From Chloroflexota bacterium (lineage in GTDB: Bacteria; Chloroflexota; Dehalococcoidia; Bin125), in NCBI GenBank assembly GCA_026705105.1, contig JAPPBK010000304.1, positions 1 through 21,906 of the forward strand: a stretch of 21,906 nt of DNA. Direction: 5' to 3'. Both the position numbers and the translations under genes were made by a program. The first letter of the stretch is position 1. Each line of letters opens with the position of its first letter. Below are positions 1 through 6,940 of this stretch, in pieces. The notes beneath the pieces are model-generated. The model was not told the origin of the DNA. It saw only the letters and a program-made list of their open reading frames with translations, and did no database searches.

Positions 1-1247
1 TTGCCCAACATGGCAAACCCGAGGACCAGCGCGAGTCCATAGTTGCCCTGCCAGATGATGGCGATCACGGCAACCAGCAGACCCAGCCAGATGCCGTGAA
101 TCAGTCCGAGCGTGGCTTCGCGTACCAGCAGCCGCTTGGCCCGCACCCCAACGAGCTCGCCAAGGGCAATGGCGCGGACTATCAGGGTGAGCGTCTGCGT
201 GCCGCCGATGCCCCCCTGTCCGGCGACCACCGGCAGGAATGCGGCCAGCACGACGAGTTGGGTGAGCGTCGACTCGAAGAGTGAGATCGTGGCGGCGGCC
301 AGGAACGTGGTCGCGAGATTGATCGTCAGCCAGGGCAAGCGCGTGCGGATCGAGAGCGCCATGGGGCCGTCGGCGCGTTCGCCCGGGACGTTTGCCACCT
401 GGAGCATCTGCCGGGTGTCCTCCTCGACCGTGACACCGAGCAGCGCATCGGGCAGCACGACGCCGATCAGCGTGTTGCCCTCGACCACGGGAAGCTGGGT
501 GAGGTTGTAGTGGCGGCGCAGTCGCGCGCATTCCTGGGCCGGGGTGTCGACGGAGACGACGGCAGTCAGTGGAGCAGCGACCGAGGCAGCCGCCGCGTCC
601 GCGGGCGCCAGCGCCAGGTCGACCATGGAGATCTGACCTTCGGGCAGGCCCTGCGAGTTGAGGACGTAGAGGTAGGTGAGTTTGTCGCGATTCTCCTGCA
701 GCGCTTCCAGCGCCGTTCGCAAGTCGGCGATGTCGGCATCGGCGCGGACCGCGACAAAGCGGTCGGTCATCAAGGCGCCGGCTGTGTTCGGATCCTGGGT
801 TAACAGCTCACTCTCGGCGATCGGTTGGTCCAACTGTTCCGCGACTTCCTGCGCCCGTCGGATCGGCAGTTTCTGCAGGGCGGAGAGCGCGTGACGGGGA
901 TTGACCTGATCGAGCACAAAGGAGAGGGTCTGAATGCTCAACCGAGCGCCGAGCCGGCTGGCCTCGACCGGATTCATGTGTTGCAGCATCCAGGTGACGG
1001 TCTGCGGCGACATGATCTGCAGCAGCGCCTCGCTGCTGGCGCGCGGCAGTCCGGCGAGGATCAGCCCAACATCCGCGGGATGCAGCTGGCGCAGACGTTG
1101 CCAGGCGGCCGCTTCGTTGCCGGCGGCGATCAGCTCCTGGACCCGCTCAGCGATCCGTCCGACTTCATCGAGCGGAATCGCCGGGGCCAGCTCAGTTGGA
1201 GGCTGCGCCTCAGCGATCGGCTCAAGGCCCGGTTCCTGTCTTGACAT
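1..1247 (-). CDS. mgtE: MgtE-family magnesium transporter (C-terminus cut by window edge)
   Basis: Probable inner-membrane Mg2+ channel/transporter of the MgtE family. About 415 residues are visible. The gene runs off the left edge, so the last transmembrane helices are missing. Order: a short acidic/proline-rich N-terminus; an MgtE N-domain (about 25-150) with helical repeats such as LHPADVGLIL; a CBS pair (about 160-285) with LTYLYVLNSQG and LPVVEGNTLIGVV; a linker; and the start of the membrane domain (RTRLPWLTINL, then hydrophobic helices). The ATG has a strong GGAGG Shine-Dalgarno seven bases upstream. The pore-lining segment reads GQGGIGGTQ, where most relatives have an Asn in GGN(A/S/T)G(S/N/T)Q, so transport of another ion or altered gating is possible. 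It lies 87 bp downstream of hpnH on the same strand and may be co-transcribed. Family assignment is firm; ion specificity is inferred. Confidence 0.9.
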   Translation of the reverse strand, partial: MSRQEPGLEPIAEAQPPTELAPAIPLDEVGRIAERVQELIAAGNEAAAWQRLRQLHPADVGLILAGLPRASSEALLQIMSPQTVTWMLQHMNPVEASRLGARLSIQTLSFVLDQVNPRHALSALQKLPIRRAQEVAEQLDQPIAESELLTQDPNTAGALMTDRFVAVRADADIADLRTALEALQENRDKLTYLYVLNSQGLPEGQISMVDLALAPADAAAASVAAPLTAVVSVDTPAQECARLRRHYNLTQLPVVEGNTLIGVVLPDALLGVTVEEDTRQMLQVANVPGERADGPMALSIRTRLPWLTINLATTFLAAATISLFESTLTQLVVLAAFLPVVAGQGGIGGTQTLTLIVRAIALGELVGVRAKRLLVREATLGLIHGIWLGLLVAVIAIIWQGNYGLALVLGFAMLG

Positions 1248-1334
1248 GGCGAGACCTCCATGGGCGCCGGGACGGCGACGCCGGGTCGCAGCGATGCAAC
1301 GCGGCAGGATCGTGAGTGGCGGAGGGAAGGTCGG

Positions 1335-2342
1335 TTAGCGGATCGAGCCGACGAAGCTGCGCAGGCCGGCCTTGAGGTTGGTGGTGGCGTCGATCACCGC
1401 GGAAGCTTCGTAGCCCGAGTGGACCATGCAGTCGACGCACTTGGGGTTGCCCGAGGCGACGCCGTAGTTCTCCCACTCGGTTTCATCGATCAGTTCCTGC
1501 CAGCTCTCGGCATAGCCCTCGTCCATCAGGTAGCAGGGCCGCTGCCAGCCGAAGACGGTGTAGGTCGGATTGCCCCAGGGCGTGCAGTCGTACTCGATCT
1601 CACCCTTGAGGAAGTCGAGGAAAAGCTCGGAGTGGTTGAACTTCCAGTGCCTGGGCGGATCGTTGAGGATCTCGCGGAACAGTTCCTTGGTCTGGTTGCG
1701 GGCGAGGAAGTGCTCCTGGTCGGGCGCCTTCTCGTAGGGGTAGCCGGGCGAGATCATCAGGCCGTCGACGCCGATGTCCATCAGCTTGTCAAACATCTGG
1801 CGGATGCGGTCGGGCTGCGCGCCGAGAAAGAAGGTGCTGTTGGTGGTGACGCGGAAGCCGCGCGCCTTGGCCGCTTCGATGGCGCGGATGGCGACATCCC
1901 AGATGCCGTCCCGGCAGACGGAATCGTCGTGATCCTGCTCGAGTCCGTCGACGTGGACGGAAAAGGTCAGGTACGGGTTGGGCTCGAACTCCTGCAGTTT
2001 GCGCTCGAGCAGGATGGCGTTGGTGCAGAGATAGACGAACTTCTTGCGATCGGTGAACCCGTTGGCGATCTCGACGATGTCCTGGTGGATCAACGGCTCG
2101 CCGCCGGCGATCGCGACCACAGGCGCGCCGCAGTCCTCGACGGCGTCCCAGCACTGCTGCGGCGTCAGGCGTCGGCGCAGGATGTCGGTGGGATGCTGAA
2201 TCTTGCCGCAGCCCGCGCATTCGAGGTTGCACTGCAGCAGCGGCTCGAGCATGAGCACGAGGGGATAGCGCTCGGTCCGGCGCAGTTGCTGTCCAACGAC
2301 GTACTTGCCTACCTGGAGCATCTGGCGTATGGGTGTGGCCAT
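1335..2342 (-). CDS. hpnH: Adenosylhopane synthase HpnH (radical SAM, hopanoid side-chain synthesis)
   Basis: Radical SAM enzyme of 335 residues that adds the 5'-deoxyadenosyl radical to diploptene. This is the first step in building the extended C35 hopanoid side chain. Visible motifs: the [4Fe-4S] CxxxCxxC at Cys38/42/45 (CNLECAGC), GGEPLIH at 80-86, and Cys106 in FVYLCTNA. Cys106 is at the numbered position of the family cysteine reported to reduce the radical intermediate. The C-terminal part (TPWGNPTYTVFGWQRPCY, then a CVDCMVHSGYE segment) is characteristic of HpnH. Length matches the family. No squalene-hopene cyclase or other hpn gene is in the window, so the rest of the pathway must lie elsewhere. 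No Shine-Dalgarno is seen before the ATG; a TAGAGT hexamer lies nine bases upstream. Confidence 0.95.
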   Translation of the reverse strand: MATPIRQMLQVGKYVVGQQLRRTERYPLVLMLEPLLQCNLECAGCGKIQHPTDILRRRLTPQQCWDAVEDCGAPVVAIAGGEPLIHQDIVEIANGFTDRKKFVYLCTNAILLERKLQEFEPNPYLTFSVHVDGLEQDHDDSVCRDGIWDVAIRAIEAAKARGFRVTTNSTFFLGAQPDRIRQMFDKLMDIGVDGLMISPGYPYEKAPDQEHFLARNQTKELFREILNDPPRHWKFNHSELFLDFLKGEIEYDCTPWGNPTYTVFGWQRPCYLMDEGYAESWQELIDETEWENYGVASGNPKCVDCMVHSGYEASAVIDATTNLKAGLRSFVGSIR

Positions 2343-2351
2343 CAGTCATCC

Positions 2352-2357
2352 ACTCTA
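2352..2357 (-). promoter_or_regulatory. Possible -10 element (TAGAGT) of hpnH
   Basis: TAGAGT on the minus strand ends nine bases before the hpnH ATG. It fits the TANNNT pattern found before several genes here and would give a transcript with almost no leader. No matching -35 is visible, so this is a weak individual call. Confidence 0.35.
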
Positions 2358-2426
2358 TGCGGCGAGCCTGCGTCGCCCGTTCCGTGGTGCTGGAGATCCA
2401 ACGAGATTTCTTGCACCTGATGCAGT

Positions 2427-3017
2427 TTAGAGGAGTGCAACCGCGCGGCGATAGGCCTCGGGGGTATTGAGGTTCAGCGTCACGATCGCATCGTCCACGT
2501 CGACGAAGATCGTGTGCTCCGCATGGCGCTTGCGCACCTGTCGCAGACCCTTGTGGCGCTCGGTGACGCTTTGTAGTTCGGGCAGCAGCGACGCATCGAG
2601 CAGCGGCGGATGACCGTTGCGGCCATCGTGTCGCGGCACTGCGATGCGCGCGGTCGGTTCGGACTGCAGGGCCTCGATCAGCCGTGTGATTACGTTAGGC
2701 TTGGTCGGCTGGTCGACGGAGCTGACAACCACCGCGTCCACCGTCGAGGGCACGGCTCGCGCCCCGGCGCGGATCGATGAGGCGCGCCCGCTGCGCCACT
2801 GCCGATTCGACGCGATCTGCACGTCGGCCCGAGTGGGAGTCTCGCTGCGGACGCTACGTTCGTGCGCGCCGAGCACGACGACGACCGGCCGGCAGCCCGC
2901 AGCGAGCAAGGTTTCAACTTGAGCCGTGACCAGCGGCGTACCGCCCCAGTCGAGCAGTTGCTTGGGCTTGCCCATGCGGGTGGATTCACCGGCGGCGAGG
3001 AGGATGGCGGCGATCAT
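2427..3017 (-). CDS. MobA/MocA-like molybdopterin nucleotidyltransferase
   Basis: Nucleotidyltransferase of about 196 residues with the MobA-like Rossmann fold. The N-terminal signature is AAILLAAGESTRMGKPKQLL (GTP/CTP-binding loop), followed by a metal-binding SSVDQP segment and GRNGHPPLL, a pattern typical of the MocA/CoxQ-type branch. Relatives attach CMP or GMP to molybdopterin for molybdenum hydroxylases. The exact nucleotide cannot be read from sequence. The upstream neighbour resembles the C-terminal part of a CO/xanthine dehydrogenase flavoprotein subunit, which supports a molybdenum-hydroxylase link, but no catalytic subunit is in the window. I chose the ATG at 3017 because it gives the standard MIAAILLAAG start. 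A GTG at 3044 would add nine residues. Either start overlaps the preceding gene, so translation is probably coupled. Confidence 0.8.
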   Translation of the reverse strand: MIAAILLAAGESTRMGKPKQLLDWGGTPLVTAQVETLLAAGCRPVVVVLGAHERSVRSETPTRADVQIASNRQWRSGRASSIRAGARAVPSTVDAVVVSSVDQPTKPNVITRLIEALQSEPTARIAVPRHDGRNGHPPLLDASLLPELQSVTERHKGLRQVRKRHAEHTIFVDVDDAIVTLNLNTPEAYRRAVALL

Positions 3018-3636
3018 GGGGTTGTGCTTCGTCGATCCGGTCACGGAGGCGGCGGAAGAGTCGCCGGACCGCGTCTTCTACATTGTCCACATCGATGGGG
3101 TCTGTGAGGTCGCCTACGCCGTAGGGTTGTGCCTCGCTGCGCGCGGTCTGGGCGGCAAGATCGATCACTCGATCGGAGAGCTGTCGTCCGCGTACGGCGG
3201 ACTCGATCTGGCGGGCGCGGATCGGGTACGGCGCGACGCCCGCCAGGACGATAGCGGCGTCGCCGTTCATTGAGAGTCGGGCGGATGCGCTGAGGTTGGG
3301 GCTGACCTTCGCCGCGGCGCTGGCCGTGTGCGCGCCGCGCGGCATTCGAGGGATGTGCAGGTCGGTCGCCGCGACGGCGCCCTCTCGTCCGTCGATATCG
3401 ACGCCGCCGGCCTCGAGCAATCGCGCGTCGAGATGCACGGTGTCGCCGTCGGCCAGGGCGAGCTGGGCGTCGTGCACGATCAGGGCGGCGGCAAGTCCGT
3501 GATGGACCGAGTCCTCGAGGCAGATGCGAATGGTGGTCACCGAATTGGAGAACGAGAACCAGTCGTTGATCGCGTTGTCGCCCTCGCTCTGCAAGTCGAG
3601 CACGGAATGGTTGAGCGAGTAGCGCTGTTGGTTCAC
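2986..3636 (-). CDS. Short CoxM-like protein (CO dehydrogenase flavoprotein C-terminal domain)
   Basis: Protein of 216 residues. From about residue 47 it resembles the middle and C-terminal parts of xanthine/CO dehydrogenase FAD subunits: GLAAALIVHDAQLAL, then DLHIPRMPRGAHTASAA, then the CO_deh_flav_C stretch VLAGVAPYPIRARQIESAVRG. Family members are usually around 280-300 residues. The N-terminal FAD-binding half, including the AGGT and GTIGGN loops, is missing or unrecognisable, so FAD binding is doubtful. It starts with a GTG whose last bases overlap the TGA of the IscU-like gene (GTGA), which indicates real, coupled translation. The 3' end overlaps the MobA-like gene. The arginine-rich tail (HDRRHPPRRR) comes from the overlapping frame. 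Family placement is by eye and moderately sure. Confidence 0.6.
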   Translation of the reverse strand: MNQQRYSLNHSVLDLQSEGDNAINDWFSFSNSVTTIRICLEDSVHHGLAAALIVHDAQLALADGDTVHLDARLLEAGGVDIDGREGAVAATDLHIPRMPRGAHTASAAAKVSPNLSASARLSMNGDAAIVLAGVAPYPIRARQIESAVRGRQLSDRVIDLAAQTARSEAQPYGVGDLTDPIDVDNVEDAVRRLFRRLRDRIDEAQPHDRRHPPRRR

Positions 3637-4037
3637 GCGGACTGGCTGGCCGGGGACTGCGATCGGTAGTGGGCGAGCGCCTTCTTGAGCGCAGCGGCGG
3701 CGAGCACCGAACAGTGGATCTTGGCCTTGGGCAGGCCGCCGACCGCGTCGACGAAGTCCTGCCGCTTGAGCCGAGCCGCGTCCTCGACCGTCATGCCGGT
3801 GAGTACGACGGTGGCCATACTGCTGGTCGCGATCGCTGCCGGGCAGCCGCGCGTCTGGAAGCGAGCCTCGGCGATCTCGTCTGCGTCGATGCGCAGCATC
3901 AGCTTCATATGGTCGCCGCAGACGGGATTGCGGTCCTCGCCGACGGCGTTGGCGTCATCGAGCGGTCCCGCGTTGCGCGGATGTTGGAAGTGGTCAATCA
4001 CGATGTCGCTGTAGGCGCGCAGGTCGTCGTCGGACAT
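3633..4037 (-). CDS. IscU/SufU/NifU-type Fe-S cluster scaffold
   Basis: Fe-S cluster assembly scaffold of 134 residues. The fold signature YSDIVIDHFQHPRNAG is followed by the three ligand cysteines in canonical contexts: Cys40 in NPVCGD with Asp42, Cys65 in RGCPAAIATSS, and Cys109 in KIHCSVLA. Such proteins receive sulfur from a cysteine desulfurase and pass [2Fe-2S] or [4Fe-4S] clusters to clients. No desulfurase, sufBCD or hscAB gene is nearby. Its direct neighbours are the M20 peptidase upstream and the CoxM-like and MobA-like genes downstream, so it may serve a molybdenum hydroxylase or other Fe-S enzymes. There is no Shine-Dalgarno; TAGACT lies exactly six bases before the ATG and overlaps the stop codon of the peptidase gene. 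Confidence 0.9.
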   Translation of the reverse strand: MSDDDLRAYSDIVIDHFQHPRNAGPLDDANAVGEDRNPVCGDHMKLMLRIDADEIAEARFQTRGCPAAIATSSMATVVLTGMTVEDAARLKRQDFVDAVGGLPKAKIHCSVLAAAALKKALAHYRSQSPASQSA

Positions 4038-4043
4038 GTGACC

Positions 4044-4049
4044 AGTCTA
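4044..4049 (-). promoter_or_regulatory. Possible internal leaderless -10 (TAGACT) of the iscU-like gene
   Basis: TAGACT-N6-ATG on the minus strand. The first three bases are also the TAG stop of the M20 peptidase gene. Spacing is right for transcription to begin at or next to the A of the start codon, giving an internal operon promoter. No clear -35 is visible. Confidence 0.4.
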
Positions 4050-5222
4050 CCCAGCGTCCGCGGCGGCCAGATCGATCAGCGTCCTGGCGATGACGCGCAG
4101 CGAGCGAGCGCGATCGATCGGGTTGAACCACTCGCGGATGCTGTGCTGGTTGTCAGAGCGGCCACCCCAGCTCATCGCGACGGCGGGTATGCCGGCCGCA
4201 ATGGCGGCGTTGGCGTCGGTCGATGCGGCGATCAGTCGAGGCTGGAGGCCTTCGGTCTCGAGCGCCGCGCGGGCCGCCTGGACGAGCGCGGAATCGGCAG
4301 GCGTCGTGCCGGCGGGGCGATCGCCGATCTTCGAGATCTGCGGCTCCATTGCGCCCTCGGCGCGACGGTCGCGCTCACGTTGATGGCCGCGCCGAATGAT
4401 CTCCTGCAGATCGGCGTCCAGGCGATCCAGGTGGGCCGGCGACTCACTGCGCAGATCGATGTCCATTTCGGCCGTTTCGGGAATGGCGTTGACTGTCTCG
4501 CCTCCCCGCAGCACGCCGATGTTGTAGGTCGTGCGAGGACTGCGGGGCAGGCGGATGTCGGCCAGGCGGTCGGATGCGGCGGCGAGGGCGAAGGCCGGGT
4601 TGTAGCGGCCGAAGTGCGCCCAGCTATGGCCGCCGCTGCTGCGGTACTGGACGTTGTAGCGCCGGGAGCCGATGCCGCGGTGCACAATCGCCGAGGCGTC
4701 GGAGTGGTCGATGGTGATAAAGGCCCGAGCCGAGCGGCCGAGGGGCGAGCTGAAGAAGTGACGCGCGCCGCGCAGATCGCCGCGCCCTTCCTCGCCCACG
4801 GTGGCCAGGTAGAGCATGTGCCGCTCGGTGTCGGAGCCGCTGAGCACGCGCGCGACCGCAAGCGTCGCCGCCAGCCCGGCGGCAGCGTCGGAGATGCCGG
4901 GAGCGTGGTACTCGCCGGCGGGTACGACTTCGCCGCCTCGGTAGGGATTGCCCTGTCCGGGCCGGGCGACGGCGACCGGCTGGTCGGGGCCGAAGACGGT
5001 GTCGAGGTGCGCGCTGAGCACGATGGGGTTGTCGACCGGGTCGGGATGTCGAGCAATCAGATTGCCGACTTCGTCCTGCTGGACGGAGAGACCGATGGCG
5101 GCCAGACGGCGCTGCACGTCGTCCGCGCGATTCTGCTCCAAGTCGGTCGGTGCGGGGATCTCGCAGATCGCGATCTGCTCCTCCAGGATCGCGTCCGCGT
5201 GTCGGTCGAATCCGTCGAACAT
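4047..5222 (-). CDS. M20-family metallopeptidase (PepT/ArgE/DapE-like)
   Basis: Cytoplasmic zinc peptidase or amidohydrolase of 391 residues. Metal and catalytic residues appear in order: His72 and Asp74 in AHLDTVF, Asp112 in APGISDAAAG, the catalytic Glu pair in VGEEGRGDL (144-145), Asp172 in ITIDHSD, and the late histidine in NQHSIREW. GGHSWAHFG around residue 199 marks the inserted dimerisation (lid) domain. These place it with tripeptidase-T-like M20 enzymes. The true substrate (peptide, acyl-amino acid or carbamoyl compound) cannot be read. There is no signal peptide. Its ATG overlaps the stop of the peroxiredoxin gene (ATGA), so it is translated as part of that operon. Confidence 0.88.
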   Translation of the reverse strand: MFDGFDRHADAILEEQIAICEIPAPTDLEQNRADDVQRRLAAIGLSVQQDEVGNLIARHPDPVDNPIVLSAHLDTVFGPDQPVAVARPGQGNPYRGGEVVPAGEYHAPGISDAAAGLAATLAVARVLSGSDTERHMLYLATVGEEGRGDLRGARHFFSSPLGRSARAFITIDHSDASAIVHRGIGSRRYNVQYRSSGGHSWAHFGRYNPAFALAAASDRLADIRLPRSPRTTYNIGVLRGGETVNAIPETAEMDIDLRSESPAHLDRLDADLQEIIRRGHQRERDRRAEGAMEPQISKIGDRPAGTTPADSALVQAARAALETEGLQPRLIAASTDANAAIAAGIPAVAMSWGGRSDNQHSIREWFNPIDRARSLRVIARTLIDLAAADAG

Positions 5223-5653
5223 CAGATGTCCAGTCCCAGGGCCTGGAAGATGCGCTGATAGTCATCGAGGTTGTTCGGTTGGTAGAAGGGAATCGCAAGC
5301 TGGACGACGCCGTCGGCGTCGGCGACGAAGGCGGCCCGCTGGGCGCGCTTGCTCGCAGCGTCGGCGACGCCGAAGGCGTCCGCCGCCTCAAGGTCGGGAT
5401 CCGAGAGCAGGGAAAACGGCAGCAAGTGCCCGCGTCTGAACTGTTCGAGCACGTCGGGCGTGTCGCTGGAGATCGCCACGATCGAGGCGTCGAGTTCAAG
5501 GATCATCTCTTCGTCGTCGCGGAAGGCGCAGAGCTGTTGGGTGCAGAGCGGCGTTTCGGCTTCGGTGTAGAACAGCACGAGCAGCGGACCATCGCCGAGG
5601 AAGCTGTGCAGGTTGAGGCCGGTGTCGGGGAGCCGGTCGCCGGGTTCGATCAT
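5222..5653 (-). CDS. Peroxiredoxin, PrxQ/BCP type (AhpC/TSA family)
   Basis: Thiol peroxidase of 143 residues with a thioredoxin fold. The peroxidatic cysteine Cys37 lies in ETPLCTQQLCAFRD, which keeps the family Thr three residues before it. Cys42, five residues on, matches the resolving position of BCP/PrxQ enzymes. Later segments (VAISSDTPDVLEQF, FSLLSDPDLEAADAFGV, AAFVADADGVV) follow the usual order. It should reduce hydrogen peroxide or organic peroxides using thioredoxin. I start at the ATG at 5653, where ATGA overlaps the methyltransferase stop. The longer open frame to 5836 is only the antisense-like reading of the methyltransferase gene and is not counted. The stop overlaps the M20 peptidase start in the same way. 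Confidence 0.88.
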   Translation of the reverse strand: MIEPGDRLPDTGLNLHSFLGDGPLLVLFYTEAETPLCTQQLCAFRDDEEMILELDASIVAISSDTPDVLEQFRRGHLLPFSLLSDPDLEAADAFGVADAASKRAQRAAFVADADGVVQLAIPFYQPNNLDDYQRIFQALGLDI

Positions 5654-6849
5654 CGCGACATCCAGCCAGGCAGGGGCGGAAAGTCGCCTCGCGTGAAGCC
5701 GAGCACGGCGATGCGTCCCAGCCCGGCGGGATCGGTCAGCGTCTCGGCGGCGCGGCGCACAGCGAGGTATGCGGCCGTGTCTCCGTCGGCATCGGCGACG
5801 GCAGGGAGCACCGCCGCGCCGAGCTGGTGCAACCACTCGGACTGGGTCAGTGCAGGCATCGGATTCAGTCCGGCGGCCTGCGCGCTCTCGATCACCTGGT
5901 CAATGTCGATGTGGCAGGTGATGTCCTGTTCGCCCGGATGCGCGAGCGGATCGTCGCCGGGCACGTGTTTGCGGAAGGTCATCAGCGTGCCGTCCATTCG
6001 CCACGGCGCGTAGAGGCGGTCGCGCCGGTAGCCGTAGTCGAAGAGCAGCAGCAGACCGCGCTCGGCGACGGCCTGGCTGAGCGCGTGGACAATCTCACCG
6101 CGTTCGGGAGCGACCTCGGCGACCAGCCCATCGGTCGGCGAGGTGTCGCGTAGGGTCTCAAGTAACCGTTCATTGTCGAGTGCTCGGGAGCAGAGCCGGA
6201 AGCCCGATCCGGACGAGTAGTCGACGTAACGCTCTCGCCAGCGTCCGTCTTCGAACCGGAGCAGATGCACGGGCACGGCGTCGAGCAGCTCATTGGCGAA
6301 TACGAGCCGATGTTCGGCGCTGAGTTGAGAGATCGCCGGCACTCTGGTCACGTTGGGGAAGTGCGCCAGCCGCCGCCGCTGTGAGTCGGCGGCCTGGTCG
6401 TCGGGTTCGACCAACGTGTATTCGATCACGTCGAGCAGCTCGGGTTCGCTCGCGCCGATCTGGCTGAGCATCGACTCGGCCAGGGCGCCTGTCCCCGGGC
6501 CGACTTCGGCTACGCGCATTGGGCCGGGCCGGCCCAGTGAATGCCAGAGCTCGCCGGCCAGGTGTCCCAGCGCGGCGCCGAAGAGCGGGTGCACTTCAGG
6601 ACTGGTGAGGAAGTCTCCGTTGCGGCCTACGGTCGGTTGGCCGCGACGGTAGTAGCCGAGCCCGGGCTGATAGAGGCAGGCATCCATCCAGTCGCGGAAG
6701 CTGACTGGTCCGTCACGCCCGATGCGCTCGGCGAGGCGGCGTGCGAGCGGGGTTTGGTTCGCCGCCCGGACGGCGCTCGTCGGATCGAACGTGCTTGGGC
6801 CTTCCGGAGACAACTGAGACAGCGGAGACAGCGGAGACAGCGGAGACAT
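5650..6849 (-). CDS. NDUFAF7/MidA-type SAM-dependent methyltransferase (DUF185)
   Basis: Class I SAM methyltransferase of 399 residues. Family hallmarks: YYRRG...GRNGDFLTSPEV (66-86), the SAM-binding VAEVGPGTGALAE (113-125), and FANELLDAVPVH (184-195). The eukaryotic relative NDUFAF7 methylates an arginine of a complex I subunit during assembly. The role of bacterial members is not settled. The N-terminus is unusual: after Met it reads SPLSPLSPLSQLSP, encoded by five tandem 9-bp units that reach the start codon. This segment is probably disordered and not part of the fold. The gene heads a coupled operon with peroxiredoxin and M20 peptidase. There is no Shine-Dalgarno; TATACT sits exactly six bases before the ATG. 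Confidence 0.9.
   Translation of the reverse strand: MSPLSPLSPLSQLSPEGPSTFDPTSAVRAANQTPLARRLAERIGRDGPVSFRDWMDACLYQPGLGYYRRGQPTVGRNGDFLTSPEVHPLFGAALGHLAGELWHSLGRPGPMRVAEVGPGTGALAESMLSQIGASEPELLDVIEYTLVEPDDQAADSQRRRLAHFPNVTRVPAISQLSAEHRLVFANELLDAVPVHLLRFEDGRWRERYVDYSSGSGFRLCSRALDNERLLETLRDTSPTDGLVAEVAPERGEIVHALSQAVAERGLLLLFDYGYRRDRLYAPWRMDGTLMTFRKHVPGDDPLAHPGEQDITCHIDIDQVIESAQAAGLNPMPALTQSEWLHQLGAAVLPAVADADGDTAAYLAVRRAAETLTDPAGLGRIAVLGFTRGDFPPLPGWMSR
6804..6848 (+). repeat. Five 9-bp tandem repeats (GCGGAGACA) inside the methyltransferase start
   Basis: Five head-to-tail 9-bp units: CCGGAGACA, ACTGAGACA, then three identical GCGGAGACA. They encode the Ser-Pro/Gln-Leu repeats at residues 2-16 of the methyltransferase on the other strand. 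Because the unit is 9 bp, gain or loss of copies keeps the frame and changes only N-terminal length. Confidence 0.9.
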
Positions 6850-6855
6850 GCGACG

Positions 6856-6861
6856 AGTATA
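6856..6861 (-). promoter_or_regulatory. Leaderless -10 element (TATACT) of the methyltransferase operon
   Basis: TATACT-N6-ATG on the minus strand. It is a good -10 consensus match at exactly the distance that puts +1 on the A of the start codon. The -35 zone is occupied by the 12-bp hairpin at 6866-6895, so no ordinary -35 is visible. Confidence 0.5.
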
Positions 6862-6865
6862 CGAA

Positions 6866-6895
6866 CGACCGCCCCGGCGGATGCCGGGGCGGTCG
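6866..6895. terminator. Strong 12-bp hairpin between yjbQ and the methyltransferase gene
   Basis: Perfect 12-bp inverted repeat around a six-base loop (stem CGACCGCCCCGG and its complement). It follows the end of yjbQ by 45 bp on the minus strand and lies just before the TATACT of the next gene. There is no long T-run after it, so termination is likely but not certain. It could also influence the adjacent promoter. Confidence 0.55.
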
Positions 6896-6940
6896 CGGTT
6901 GGGTTGCGTCCCGCCGGTTGTGCGGGCGCGCCTGTCCGGG

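Noticed and set aside
1248..1334. Mg2+-sensing riboswitch before mgtE
   Set aside because: The gap is only 87 bp and no M-box features are visible.
1260..2420. Long plus-strand open frame (386 codons) opposite hpnH
   Set aside because: It is the shadow of hpnH; the minus frame has full HpnH motifs and the plus frame has none.
3669..5258. Plus-strand open frame of 529 codons
   Set aside because: It runs opposite the IscU-like gene and the M20 peptidase, both with complete catalytic or ligand motifs. High GC keeps the opposite frame open.
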